DNA of 64,000 nt, taken from contig NZ_CP062165.1 of the NCBI RefSeq assembly GCF_014844075.1, positions 3,286,001 through 3,350,000 of the forward strand, written 5' to 3'. This stretch comes from Paenibacillus sp. JNUCC-31 (GTDB lineage Bacteria > Bacillota > Bacilli > Paenibacillales > Paenibacillaceae). The translations under genes were made by a program, and so were the position numbers. The notes under the pieces are model-generated. The model was given only the letters and a program-made list of their open reading frames with translations, ran no database searches and was not told where the DNA came from. This document shows positions 53,239 through 62,380 of the stretch, piece by piece. Numbering within the stretch: the stretch's first letter is position 1; each line of letters opens with the position of its first letter.

Positions 53239-53733
53239 TTACTGCGTCACTGCCTTAAACTCTAAATATTTTATGCCGTCTTTCATATTAACATGAAGTT
53301 TGTAATTGTCATCGCTCTTTATAGCTAAATATTCTTGACCTTTTCTTTCAACGGAAAATCCTAACTTATAGTCCATTCCTTGAATATAGCCAACGACTTC
53401 TTTATTCCTAACGAATATCACCTGTTGCATACCCTCAGAATCAGATATATGAATTCTACTGCTTTCAGTTCCGATAACTTTCTCAATGTATGCTTCGTCA
53501 GTGTATTCTGAAAATACATACATATTATCCCATTCAAATGGAACAAAATCTGATAAACGATATTCTTTACCGTCCTCTAATGAACTAATTTTATTTATAA
53601 ATGTACTAGAATTTTCATTTTGAAGTTTGTTTTGCGAATTAAATGGGTTAAATACTACAAAGTATAAAATGCATATAATCGGTATAATCATAGATAATGA
53701 TACAACGATTATTCTTTTTTTCTTGTTTTTCAT
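53239..53733 (-). CDS. Hypothetical protein with N-terminal membrane anchor
   Basis: 164 aa. One membrane helix at residues 8-28 (IIVVSLSMIIPIICILYFVVF), then an extracytoplasmic domain of about 130 residues with mixed beta strands (EYRLSDFVPFEWDNMYVF). AGGAG precedes ATG 53733. Family not recognised; no signal for lipidation. Converges with nothing and lies 108 bases beyond the DUF6973 gene on the same strand. Confidence 0.7.
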   Translation of the reverse strand: MKNKKKRIIVVSLSMIIPIICILYFVVFNPFNSQNKLQNENSSTFINKISSLEDGKEYRLSDFVPFEWDNMYVFSEYTDEAYIEKVIGTESSRIHISDSEGMQQVIFVRNKEVVGYIQGMDYKLGFSVERKGQEYLAIKSDDNYKLHVNMKDGIKYLEFKAVTQ

Positions 53734-53789
53734 TAATCCAACTCCTGTTCTTATCACGAAATAATCATATCTTAATGCAAAATATAAAG

Positions 53790-53817
53790 GAAGACCGCTT
53801 CTCGCAAAACGGTCTTC
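53790..53817 (-). terminator. Terminator of the DUF6973 gene
   Basis: GAAGACCG (53790-53797) pairs with CGGTCTTC (53810-53817); on the minus strand CTTTATATTTT follows. Confidence 0.75.
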
Positions 53818-53841
53818 TTGGTTTTAATTTTGTCAACTTTA

Positions 53842-54651
53842 CTAATTATACTTTAAAACAATCATTTCTCCAGCCTTAATTTTCGCTACTACTCGGTCTT
53901 TCAAGTCCTGATCAGTTGTAAACAGGATTGTGTCAGTAAGTACACTCCAACAATCTCTACCTTTCTTATTGTTGTGCAGATCCATTCTTGTATGCTCACT
54001 GTTCTTGATACCATCTGTGATACGATTAGGGTAATTGGGATCAGACTGTTCTTCGTGTGCAGTTGCCCATAGTTCTGCAGATTGTTTGCTAACATACTTA
54101 CTCATTAGAGCATTCCAAATCGCATGTCTATATGCGTCCTTTGCAGTGCCATTTCCTTTTTGACTTTTATAAATACTTTCACTAGCATATGTGTTTGCTT
54201 TGTTTCTGCAGGTGTTTACTATTAGAGCTGCAGCAGGATTGGAAGCTGCCAAGCCTTTTTCGAAACTATTCAAAGCAGCCCATTTATCAGCATAACCATC
54301 GTCATTCACAGCTTGTAAAGAAAATTTATTCGAGTTATTGCCAAATTTATTATCAAACTCAGCAACAACAGATTGGTCAGGTAAGTTAGGATTGGCTTCT
54401 TTAAAATCTTCAATTTCCTTGTAGAGTTCAATATCACTATATTCAAAATTCAGCTCACTATATAGAGGGCTAGAAAGAATTTCATCAATGGTAGCTTGTT
54501 CTACATTCAAAATTTCATTCGATGATTTAATAGATGTATCTGTGAATGATGGAGAGTTGTTTTCAGCACTTGCTGAAATAATGGAACTACCCATTGTTGA
54601 TACAATAGCTGTTGCTAGAGTCATAGCCAAAATCTTCTGAGTCTTCTTCAT
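53842..54651 (-). CDS. Secreted DUF6973-domain protein
   Basis: 269 aa. The signal peptide (ILAMTLATAIVSTMGSSIISASA) and a variable acidic region lead to a C-terminal domain with KDAYRHAIWNALMSKYVSK, ATAHE and HTRMDLHNNKKGRDCW. The spaced His/Asp/Glu residues suggest a metal-dependent hydrolase, as proposed for DUF6973-type domains, but no activity is known to me. Starts at ATG 54651 with a GAGGATTTATTAA leader. Could be an exotoxin-like or envelope enzyme. Confidence 0.75.
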   Translation of the reverse strand: MKKTQKILAMTLATAIVSTMGSSIISASAENNSPSFTDTSIKSSNEILNVEQATIDEILSSPLYSELNFEYSDIELYKEIEDFKEANPNLPDQSVVAEFDNKFGNNSNKFSLQAVNDDGYADKWAALNSFEKGLAASNPAAALIVNTCRNKANTYASESIYKSQKGNGTAKDAYRHAIWNALMSKYVSKQSAELWATAHEEQSDPNYPNRITDGIKNSEHTRMDLHNNKKGRDCWSVLTDTILFTTDQDLKDRVVAKIKAGEMIVLKYN

Positions 54652-55013
54652 TTAATAAATCCTCTTCTCTTAATATAAGTATTATTTCTTGATCTAAGTA
54701 AATATAGAAATGCATTCCATATGATTCAGCGCTTTTCATATAATAGTATACACTTTGTTCTTTTTCAAGAAAAATATGGATAATATACATACATATTATC
54801 ACCATGTTCACAATTTTTTTCTAATATTATCTATTAAAAAGATTTTTAGTCGCTATCCCACATAATATAATTAAAGTAACAGCAACCTAGAATTAATAAC
54901 CTACCGCTCATATTTTGTTTGCTCTTTCTTAAACAAACTGTAGTGTAAATTTGTGATAAACGAAATTTCATCTGTATATCATACCTATGAATACAATCAT
55001 GGAGGTAAACAGA
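54652..55013. other. AT-rich divergent promoter region
   Basis: 362 bases, strongly AT-rich. TTGTGA-N18-TATATC near 54951-54980 could drive the 55014 gene. No other element recognised. Confidence 0.35.
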
Positions 55014-55439
55014 ATGAAGAAAACCCATAAAAAACTCATTAAACTACTCGAAAAAACAATCAATCCTGAAGGCGACATTCACTTCTTGGAAATTGCAGTA
55101 AAACACTCCAAAACCCACGAAAAAGAGCGACCCGTACGCCAAGTACGGGTCGCTCTTACGTTTCAGGAAGGAGACACACTAGATCCATATTATGACGGTA
55201 CAGATTTATTCGTACTCATGGGTGAGAACAACATCCAATTTACGCTGGAAAAAGAATGGACAGATGGACATCCGACTATCGAAGGAAGTCCCATTGAGTT
55301 CGCTTTTGGCTGGGTAGCGGAACTGGCTGAACCGTTCTATGTTTCACCCGAAGCACTTGCAGCAGCGGAAACTAACAACCATCCACGCTATTGCAATAAC
55401 CCACAAGGTAACAGCCATCAGGAGGAATCAGAAAAATGA
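55014..55439 (+). CDS. Hypothetical protein, coding sequence contains a terminator-like hairpin
   Basis: 141 aa acidic soluble protein (segments LTFQEGDTLDPYYDGTDLFV and EWTDGHPTIEGSPIEFAFGW). GGAGGT 7 bases before ATG 55014 sets the start. Family not recognised, but a decayed paralogue lies at 52875-53040, so it belonged to a local family. It overlaps the next gene by 4 bases (ATGA). Confidence 0.75.
   Translation: MKKTHKKLIKLLEKTINPEGDIHFLEIAVKHSKTHEKERPVRQVRVALTFQEGDTLDPYYDGTDLFVLMGENNIQFTLEKEWTDGHPTIEGSPIEFAFGWVAELAEPFYVSPEALAAAETNNHPRYCNNPQGNSHQEESEK
55123..55157. repeat. 15-base perfect hairpin inside a coding sequence
   Basis: AAGAGCGACCCGTAC (55123-55137), loop GCCAA, GTACGGGTCGCTCTT (55143-55157). 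On the minus strand it is followed by TTTTTC, the form of an intrinsic terminator. In the plus frame it encodes KERPVRQVRVAL. Confidence 0.85.
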
Positions 55440-55618
55440 TCGACCTGACATCTGATATGCAGTTCACTACCTTAATCCAAACCAACGCACTTCCTACAGA
55501 CTGTCTTACTTTCATCCACGATTACATGCATCAACTTCGCAATGCACATGAAGATGAAGCCTTCCCAGGTTTTTTTAAGTGTCTACTTAAAGGGGATAAT
55601 ACCATCACTTGGTCATGA
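55436..55618 (+). CDS. Small hypothetical protein, coupled
   Basis: 60 aa, start ATG overlaps the previous stop (ATGA), GGAGG upstream inside the first gene. It reads LPTDCLTFIHDYMHQLRNAH and is helical. Family not recognised. Translational coupling suggests joint function with the 141-residue protein. Confidence 0.6.
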   Translation: MIDLTSDMQFTTLIQTNALPTDCLTFIHDYMHQLRNAHEDEAFPGFFKCLLKGDNTITWS

Positions 55619-55947
55619 CTGGTCTTTTTTGTTTTGGTGCTGGCAGGTGCCTCACACATAGACACTTGCTCTAAATGAGATTGGGAAGTCTATGTGGTGT
55701 ATATTGTAAACCACCGTATTCAAAGTAATTTCACAATAGCCAGGAATGATTATCCTTTCTTTGCTCGCAAGAAAGCTAGAAGGGATAACCTCTCTCTAGT
55801 GGATAACTAGACTAAAGTGCCCTTGAACTGTTCAGAACTCAAACTGAGAGATAATATAAAATTAACTCTTCTGCTGAGCCCCGGGTGGAAGGAGCTATTA
55901 CTGTTCGAATCAAAGCTCTGTAAGATGCAAATGCCAAGATTTCGCCG
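55619..55947. other. Gap without a supported gene
   Basis: A weak hairpin plus T6 near 55599-55629 may end the small operon. Nothing else was recognised before the rlmH-like remnant. Confidence 0.35.
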
Positions 55948-56034
55948 TCACTTATGGTACGGTTCACCCCGATTAATCTTCACCGCACGATAAATCTGCC
56001 CCACCAGCACTAGCCGCATCAGCTGATGCGGCAA
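55948..56034 (-). pseudogene. Copy of the rlmH 3' end
   Basis: Minus-strand translation [20 protein letters not shown] then NRGEPYHK and stop equals the last 28 residues of RlmH at 62381-62860 except for one (G for E). The rest of the gene is absent. Includes the string TTCGCCGTCACTTATGGTAC, shared with 59518. Confidence 0.85.
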
Positions 56035-56243
56035 GGGTTAATCTTAACCGGTCATAACTACCCGAATCTCTTCTAATTCCCAGTCAAAAAACTTCCAATA
56101 TTCGTAATAGCGGACTTTTGACACAAGACAAGTACCCCTTCTTGTGAAAAGGGGTGAGTTATCGTCATAAAAACCACGGATGTTATTTCAAGTCAGTGCT
56201 CAACAAATTTTCACCCACGATCTCAGAAGGTTTCCGTTCAGGA

Positions 56244-56525
56244 TTACTCCTTGTTCGCTATTTGCTCCTGAGCGAGACGGATCAATTCTCTAACCATGGA
56301 ACCGCCAATTTTGCCGCCGACATGACCTGCTGATTCCGTTGTCAATTGACCATTGTATCCTGGGTGCAGAGGTACACCAAGCTCCTTCGCCACTTCGTAC
56401 TTTACGTCGTCTGGTTGATTCGGATTCACGGCATATCCTTCGCGCTTCATTACATCTGCTTTGAACGCTTGCATTCCCTGTTCGACCCCTGGCACCGCAT
56501 ATTTTCTCCTTCTTCTTGCCATCAT
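56244..56525 (-). CDS. Alpha/beta-type small acid-soluble spore protein
   Basis: 93 aa DNA-protecting spore core protein. The C-terminal HVGGKIGGSMVRELIRLAQEQ is the SASP DNA-binding helix motif. KYEVAKELGVPL corresponds to the germination-protease recognition region (ExA). The Arg-rich N-terminus MMARRRRK is typical of Paenibacillus forms. GGGAG precedes the ATG. Expressed in the forespore in known cases. Confidence 0.92.
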   Translation of the reverse strand: MMARRRRKYAVPGVEQGMQAFKADVMKREGYAVNPNQPDDVKYEVAKELGVPLHPGYNGQLTTESAGHVGGKIGGSMVRELIRLAQEQIANKE

Positions 56526-56631
56526 ACAGCACTCCCCTCGATGTTATTCCCTAACATGCCCGGAAGCACAAAATTTTATCCCCATACTTCTTCGGTGCGA
56601 TTCATTTAGGACAAGCATCTGGCTAAACTCC

Positions 56632-57351
56632 TCAAACTAAAGACGAAGAAGCTGTTTTTGCTCTTAATTTAGCAAGGTTCTCCCCATGAAATCCCTTCAC
56701 AATTAACCAGACTGCCAAGCTCATCTCATAAACGCCCACAGGAAGCGCCATCAATCCTTTTACCGCCGAATAGGGTCCGATAACCCCAAACATTTGCATC
56801 AAACCAGCTAAACATACCATAACTGCTGTAATCATTCCGAAAATCGCTAACGGTTTAGGCACATAGCCTGTTCGGTAAAGCAAATAACTATACAGACTCG
56901 TATTTATGCCCAACATGAGATTTGGACCCAACATAGCCGTCCAGCGATAAATCGACTGCATCAACAGCCCTATGGGTTCAAAATTGGTTTTACTTGCTAA
57001 GTTAGTTGTTTCATAATATGAACTTAGTTGTAACAAACCCAATATACTTATTAGACCAATCGCAATAAAAACGGCCTCCATAAACCGGAAACAAAGATAC
57101 CCTAGTGCAAGATGCTCATTCCAATGTCGGACATAGGGAAACAGCATGACTGCTGTACCAACAGCCGTTACCATAAGTGAGAGGTCATTTAATACACCGA
57201 TTAAGACCTTCGTTTCCGATCCATTTGCCACTGTCATCTGCCATTGTTCTGACAGAACCGGCCCATACAAAACAACCGCTATGATTGACGTCACTGCAGC
57301 AAGGATATAAAAAATCCCCAGTATCCTTGCATTCCTTCGATCTCGCGTCAT
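56632..57351 (-). CDS. DUF4386 integral membrane protein
   Basis: 239 aa with six membrane helices. ARILGIFYILAAVTSIIAVVLYGP at the start and the pattern of LGYLCFRFMEAVFIAIG and LLYRTGYVPKPLAIFGM are typical of DUF4386. Function unknown. It diverges from an AraC/GyrI regulator across 85 bases, so it is the likely target. Confidence 0.85.
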   Translation of the reverse strand: MTRDRRNARILGIFYILAAVTSIIAVVLYGPVLSEQWQMTVANGSETKVLIGVLNDLSLMVTAVGTAVMLFPYVRHWNEHLALGYLCFRFMEAVFIAIGLISILGLLQLSSYYETTNLASKTNFEPIGLLMQSIYRWTAMLGPNLMLGINTSLYSYLLYRTGYVPKPLAIFGMITAVMVCLAGLMQMFGVIGPYSAVKGLMALPVGVYEMSLAVWLIVKGFHGENLAKLRAKTASSSLV

Positions 57352-57436
57352 CCTTTTTGCCTCCTAAGACAATAAATTTATTTGCTGATGGACGTATGGT
57401 ATACTCTGCCTACAAAACATGATATAAGGAGTAATT

Positions 57437-58306
57437 ATGGACCATAACGAAGTCATTGAACGTGCTTTGATCCACATCGAGGACCATTTACAACAGTCCT
57501 TAACCGTAGAATCCGTTGCCAATACCTTCAACATGTCTAAATACTATTTTCATCGGCTGTTTTCTGCTATGATGAGCTGTTCGTTAAACCAATACATTCT
57601 ATCCAGAAGATTGAATGCATCTTTAACCTTTATTCAAAACAAAAACAACTCTCTAACCGATATTGCGTATCAGATGGGCTTCGGTACGCAAGCCTCATTC
57701 ACTCGTGCTTTCAAACGACAATACGGCGTAGCTCCAAGTACTTTAAAAACAGGACTTACAACCATCTCTCCTGTCCCCATACCTACCGTGGTGAAGAGAC
57801 CTATAAAAAACATTAACGGTGATATCGTCACGGATTTCACCTTGACCGAGTTCAAGGAGACCCGAATCAGTGGGATCGCTTTTGAAGTGAATTTAGCCAA
57901 TGATGATTACAAAGAGAAGATTCGCGCACATTCCGAAATGCTGTTGAGTCATATTGATGAAACCATAAAGGGTCCCTGTTATGTTATTTATTCAAACTGT
58001 CAACCCGATTCAACTCGGTTTAAGGTACTGTTTGGGATCCCAAGCAGCATTGAAATTGATAAACCTTATTTTTTCACGGTTGATGTGCCACAGACTTTTT
58101 GTGCAAGGTTCAACTATTGTGGTGAAATACTTGACATTGGGGAGGTGCTGGAAAACGACTATGCCAGATTTCTAAAGATTTCCAAGCAGGAGACGGCAGA
58201 AACCGACATTGAACTCATTCAAGCTTTTGATGACGTCCACCAGCTGGATTCGACCTACCATATCTATGCCCCTATCAAAAAACACCCTACCGATTCTGAT
58301 TTGTAA
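57437..58306 (+). CDS. AraC-family regulator with GyrI-like effector-binding domain
   Basis: 289 aa. Residues 1-105 hold the two AraC helix-turn-helix motifs (VESVANTFNMSKYYFHRLFS; LTDIAYQMGFGTQASFTRAFKRQYGVAP). Residues 125-285 form a GyrI/BmrR-type effector domain (FTLTEFKETRISGIAFEV...VDVPQTFCARFNYCGE). Such proteins bind hydrophobic drugs. ATAAGGAG precedes the start. Divergent from DUF4386. Confidence 0.9.
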   Translation: MDHNEVIERALIHIEDHLQQSLTVESVANTFNMSKYYFHRLFSAMMSCSLNQYILSRRLNASLTFIQNKNNSLTDIAYQMGFGTQASFTRAFKRQYGVAPSTLKTGLTTISPVPIPTVVKRPIKNINGDIVTDFTLTEFKETRISGIAFEVNLANDDYKEKIRAHSEMLLSHIDETIKGPCYVIYSNCQPDSTRFKVLFGIPSSIEIDKPYFFTVDVPQTFCARFNYCGEILDIGEVLENDYARFLKISKQETAETDIELIQAFDDVHQLDSTYHIYAPIKKHPTDSDL

Positions 58307-58849
58307 GATCGCGACTCGTTTGTCATTCTGTCTGCTCCTTTCTTTGCTCGCATTCGATCATTTCTTTTCTGCAAATAAAATAACATAACGGGTTTCGCTC
58401 GACTTTCCACATCTTGCTGTAATTAGGAACGAAAAAATGCATCCCTCTCGTGATGCACCCTGTTTTGGCTACTGTTGGGATTGCAAAGAAGGCATTCTTT
58501 TTTGTTTTGTACCCCACTTTGGTTAATTGGACAGATCCAAGGCTAGATTCCGCATTGAAGGAGATTGCAGTAACGCTAGATACCGAGGGTGGTAGTTATA
58601 CAGGGTATGACATTATGAATATTACTGTCAGTCTATCCGTTGATATATTCCACGATGAATTGCAGGAATTGCTATAAATGAAAGGCAACATACAGAATCT
58701 GATCGTCTAATTTGGAAGCTGTGTAGTTACCACCAATTTTGCCTATGAACTCTTTAGTTATTATGGCGTTGGGCTGGCTGACTACCAACTTCTCGAATAA
58801 CCCGAAATCAATTTTTTCAAATTTCTTACCCCAAGGTCCAATCGGAACC
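58307..58849. other. Region of short decayed frames
   Basis: A plus-strand stretch ending at 58677 (LVNWTDPRLDSALKEIAVTL) and a minus-strand stretch ending at 58672 (AIITKEFIGKIGGNYTASKL) both look coding but have no start signals. They converge and are probably gene relics of unknown family. Confidence 0.4.
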
Positions 58850-59342
58850 ATTATGAGGCTGCGCAGCGAAGCCGTTGCCAATGGAATCACGATGGAACTG
58901 CTTCAGTCCAAGCTTCATGAGGAGAGCATGGAGAGAAAAATGGACGGGATGAAGAAGGCATACACAAAAGCACACCAGCTACGCAAAGAAAAACGTACTC
59001 ACACTAAGGTAAAGATTAATCAAGAAATGGCAGACCAAGACAGCGCGAAACGCATCAGGCATGATCTGGAGTTGCTGGATGAGGTTATTCAAAGGGGCTG
59101 CAATAACAACCTATGTAAGATGGACATTATCACCCCTGTGATGGCTCTCAAGGCTATCGAGCTGAAACACAATCAAAGAGTATATCCCAGAGGACTCATG
59201 GCCCGAAATACTTCAGCGTATGGAACATGTAACACGGGAATTCTACGAATCCATTGGTTTAGGTGAGGCATATGCGCAAATGGAGCGCGGGAGTCTATGT
59301 AAGGTAAGAAAACGGTTCGGAAACACGTCCATTATTCCGTAA
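58850..59342 (+). pseudogene. Frameshifted gene of unknown family
   Basis: The first frame (RLRSEAVANGITMELLQSKL ... KMDIITPVMALKAIELKHN) runs to about 59172. A one-base shift then gives KEYIPEDSWPEILQRMEHVT and continues to a stop at 59342. Both parts are helical, charged and coding-like. The text DLELLDEVIQRG and PVMALKAIELK is reminiscent of phage small-terminase-type proteins, but I cannot confirm that. Followed by a terminator. Confidence 0.5.
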
Positions 59343-59351
59343 AGCAGCAAG

Positions 59352-59381
59352 GGAGAACGCCAAAATGGCCGTTCTCCTTTT
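59352..59381 (+). terminator. Terminator after the frameshifted gene
   Basis: GGAGAACG-CC (59352-59361) and GG-CCGTTCTCC (59367-59377) with TTTTAG following. Confidence 0.7.
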
Positions 59382-59515
59382 AGTTATCCCGAAGAAAGCC
59401 AGTAGACGGCGAGTTTCCTCACATAAGTCACACAAGATTATTTGGGTCGATTGGTTTGATTATAGAAGGCATTTGAGAACATGGCGCACACTCAGCATGA
59501 AACTTCATCATTAAT

Positions 59516-59566
59516 TTTCGCCGTCACTTATGGTACGGCTCTCCGTAACATCTTTAGGGCGAAATT
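59516..59566. repeat. Dispersed palindromic repeat, copy 3
   Basis: TTTTCGCC at the left and GGGCGAAAT at the right are inverted ends, with ACGG/CCGT inside. It shares TTCGCCGTCACTTATGGTAC with the rlmH relic at 55941 and CGTAACATCT-TAGGGCGAAAT with 49745-49806. Confidence 0.6.
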
Positions 59567-59730
59567 ATCAAGGACAACTCTTCTGACCTCAAATCACTCT
59601 TGGATGATAAAACGTTAAATCTGTGAAGCGACTTCTTGTACTGCTAGTAAGTTTCCCCCCTTCTAGTCTTCTACACAAGCAACAGTCTCAAGGCACCATA
59701 TTCTATTCTATGATGGCAGTTATAGAAAAA

Positions 59731-59752
59731 AAACGGAGAAAGCCGTTTTTTA
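59731..59752 (+). terminator. Terminator-like hairpin before the coat operon
   Basis: AACGG-AGAAAG-CCGTT then TTTTATT, only 17 bases before the TTG start at 59769. It would end transcripts from upstream or act as a leader attenuator. Confidence 0.6.
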
Positions 59753-59768
59753 TTAGGGAGGAATCACC

Positions 59769-60938
59769 TTGAGACAACCCCGAAGACTGTGGATTCTCAC
59801 GAATGAATACGAGCCTTATATTATTGGGGGATTAGGGACAGCAGTTACTAATTTGACAAAGGCGTATGTGCGTAGCGGTGTTCATACCACCGTCCTGACC
59901 CAGAGCAGTAATTCCTCAATCAGTATTACGAAAAGCGAGCGGCTGTGTATCGTTCGCTTCCCGACAAGAGCACCCTACTACTCAATGAAGACACGACAGT
60001 TTAATCCCGCCGCTATAGAGCGATGGATTGAGCATCAAGGGATCCAGAAACCAAACGGAATTCACGTACACAGCTTGCAGTTCGCCAACTTATCGAAATA
60101 TTATAAATCGAAACACCAGATTCCGATTATATATACTAGTCACTCTCTGGTTTCTCGAGAAAAGGGTGCTGTAAGCAAGAAAAAACAGATAAGGATTGAT
60201 CAACAGGTCTTACTGTTAAAGAAGACAAGTAAGATCACCATCCCAAGCCGGTCGGAACTCTACAAGCTAAAGAAGCTATATCCCTTCGTCGCAGGAAAAA
60301 CCGCTGTCGTCAACCATGGCATAGTCTTGCACAAATCAGAGACACGACTATCACGGCGACACCTTTTATACGTTGGCAGACTCGTTCCGTTAAAAGGGAT
60401 AGAACCTCTACTGAAAGCTATTTCAATATTGAAACAAGATGGTAATGAAGTTTGGCTAGATTTGGTCGGAACAGGTTCTAACCGTTATGTACTACAACTG
60501 AAGGCGCTTGCCAGAAAGCTCGACATATCGTCCGAGGTGCGTTGGCTCGGGTTCCGCAGTCAAAGCCAAGTGCAGAAAATGTATGCTACTTATGGTGCAG
60601 TGGTGATGCCCAGTTCCCAGGAATCATTCGGGTTGGTAGCGCTTGAGGCGCTGGCCAGTGAAATTCCGTTGGTATCAACCCGGGCTGGAGGACTTGCCGA
60701 TTTTGTGAACAACAGCGTAGCCCAAACGATATCCAGAGCGAACGGTACAGCAATTGCCGCATCTATTAAAGCAATGTGGAGCAACAAAAAGCTCACTGAC
60801 AAGCGGGTTGCCGCTGGTAGCCGGCTTGCGTCACGTTATCAATGGCCGCAGGTTGCTAACCGGTATAAGCACCTATTTCGACAACTCCAGGGTAGTAACA
60901 CCTCAGATAAGGGAGGTATGATCGACCATGCGCACTAA
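59769..60938 (+). CDS. Glycosyltransferase family 4, CotSA-like
   Basis: 389 aa GT-B enzyme. Donor loop YEPYIIGGLGTAVTNLTKAY at the N-terminus; the C-terminal domain has LLYVGRLVPLKGIEPLLKAI and the sugar-nucleotide motif PSSQESFGLVALEALASEIP (E-x7-E). TTG start at 59769 after AGGGAGG. It overlaps the CotS-like gene by 11 bases. By analogy with cotSA-cotS of B. subtilis it may glycosylate the spore coat or crust. Confidence 0.87.
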   Translation: MRQPRRLWILTNEYEPYIIGGLGTAVTNLTKAYVRSGVHTTVLTQSSNSSISITKSERLCIVRFPTRAPYYSMKTRQFNPAAIERWIEHQGIQKPNGIHVHSLQFANLSKYYKSKHQIPIIYTSHSLVSREKGAVSKKKQIRIDQQVLLLKKTSKITIPSRSELYKLKKLYPFVAGKTAVVNHGIVLHKSETRLSRRHLLYVGRLVPLKGIEPLLKAISILKQDGNEVWLDLVGTGSNRYVLQLKALARKLDISSEVRWLGFRSQSQVQKMYATYGAVVMPSSQESFGLVALEALASEIPLVSTRAGGLADFVNNSVAQTISRANGTAIAASIKAMWSNKKLTDKRVAAGSRLASRYQWPQVANRYKHLFRQLQGSNTSDKGGMIDHAH

Positions 60939-61980
60939 TCTAGAAGTCGAACGGCTTTCCGAAAAATTCGGAATTCGAGCGAAACGAACGGAAGTTATTA
61001 AAAAAGGCGTTTATCGAATAACAGCTGCGGGCGGAGTAGATTATTGTTTAAAGAGAATGTCCAATTCTCCCAACGAGCTACGCTGGATTGACAAGACACT
61101 GCAGCGGATACAGCGCAAAGGATCAATTCAGCTCGGCTGGCGCAACCTTCGCGAAAATCCTGGCAAACCTTTGTTTGCCAAGTTAAAACAAAAAAGCCCA
61201 ACTTCTTTTATTCTTACCCCATGGCTGAAAGGCCCCTGGCCCTCATCGGCTTCCAAGAAGCAAATGAGAGAATGCGGCATTTTGCTTGCTAAGTTTCATC
61301 AGAATGGTGCTCAGATTAGCATTCCAGCTCTCGGGAAGCAAAATATGCTGGGATCATGGCCCAGCTTACTTCGCGTTGAACAGAGAAAGCTGCTCGCCAA
61401 CATCCGGAAGGCAAGAAGAAACGGCTTTAATAGTCCGCTTGACCGCTTGCTCCAAACGTATGGCAGCGAACTATTGAATATGGCGCAAACTTCGATGCGG
61501 GAATTACGAGTGGGCAGCTACCGCTCTATATGTAAAAAAACGAGGCCAACTTTATGCCACGGAGATTTCGGTCCAACCAATGTGATCAGAACGAGAAAAG
61601 GCAACGGTTTGATCGATTTTGAAACGTTGAGACTGGATCTGCGAGCGTATGATTTAAATCGTGCTATTTATAACTTTTGTCAGGGTCACAACTGGAACTT
61701 CTCCGTCGCTGAATCATTTTTGGATGGTTATCAGACTATCTTCAAGCTGAAGCGAGAGGACTACGAAATGTTGAAGGTGCTCCTTCGATTCCCCCGGGGC
61801 ATATGTAGACTCATAGATAATTATGACAAGAGAACAGCGAAAGTGAAGCGCAAGGTCGAACTTGATTTCCCGCAAATTCTATCCCACGAACGGCAGAGGG
61901 CTGCGTTCCTAAGGAAACTCGATGCTTACGCCGGGGGGGGGGAAAGCAATAGAGCCGAGCCATTGAAATTACTGCGCTAA
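60928..61980 (+). CDS. CotS-like spore-coat kinase/phosphotransferase
   Basis: 350 aa aminoglycoside-phosphotransferase fold. Catalytic loop HGDFGPTNVI near residue 212 and metal-binding LIDFETLRLDLRAYDLNRAI near 227 are intact. Family members associate with the inner spore coat. GGGAGG lies upstream. Near the C-terminus a run of ten G bases (61933-61942) encodes the GGG in AYAGGGESN, a slippage-prone tract. Operon with the glycosyltransferase. Confidence 0.86.
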   Translation: MRTNLEVERLSEKFGIRAKRTEVIKKGVYRITAAGGVDYCLKRMSNSPNELRWIDKTLQRIQRKGSIQLGWRNLRENPGKPLFAKLKQKSPTSFILTPWLKGPWPSSASKKQMRECGILLAKFHQNGAQISIPALGKQNMLGSWPSLLRVEQRKLLANIRKARRNGFNSPLDRLLQTYGSELLNMAQTSMRELRVGSYRSICKKTRPTLCHGDFGPTNVIRTRKGNGLIDFETLRLDLRAYDLNRAIYNFCQGHNWNFSVAESFLDGYQTIFKLKREDYEMLKVLLRFPRGICRLIDNYDKRTAKVKRKVELDFPQILSHERQRAAFLRKLDAYAGGGESNRAEPLKLLR

Positions 61981-62380
61981 ACAGAATATTCCATAAAATA
62001 ATCACTACCAAACAACGGATGCTGACCACTGTCATTTGGAGGAGAAGACTCCCTACCCCTAAATTTATCGCTGTTAGCTTTTCGTTCTCCCAGATAAGCT
62101 AGGTCACTTCCAACTCGTAAATAGTTCATTTGAGTGGAACTTACGACATCTCAGTTATTTCTTTAAAAACATCTGTGTCTCTAAACAGCAAAAAACGCTC
62201 TGGGAGCGGGTTTACACGATGGATCTGAGCCGTGGCTGTACAAAACCATAATCCACCGTCAGTATTTTCAGAATAAAGCATTTCTATAAGAAACACTTCG
62301 TGAATCTATTGACAATGCTCATGATTTCGGAGCTACGGGTATGGATATCTCCGCCCATACCCACGTTACAATCTTTCGCC
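61981..62380. other. Intergenic region with two hairpins
   Basis: CGCTC-TGG-GAGCG (62196-62208), followed on the minus strand by six T, could end the rlmH transcript. A second stem, GGGTATGG/CCATACCC (62338-62363), lies closer to the rlmH stop and has no T-run. No gene recognised. Confidence 0.5.

Noticed and set aside
54587..54811. Minus-strand frame of 74 codons upstream of the DUF6973 gene
   Set aside because: It overlaps the signal-peptide start of that gene in another frame and is AT-rich low complexity.
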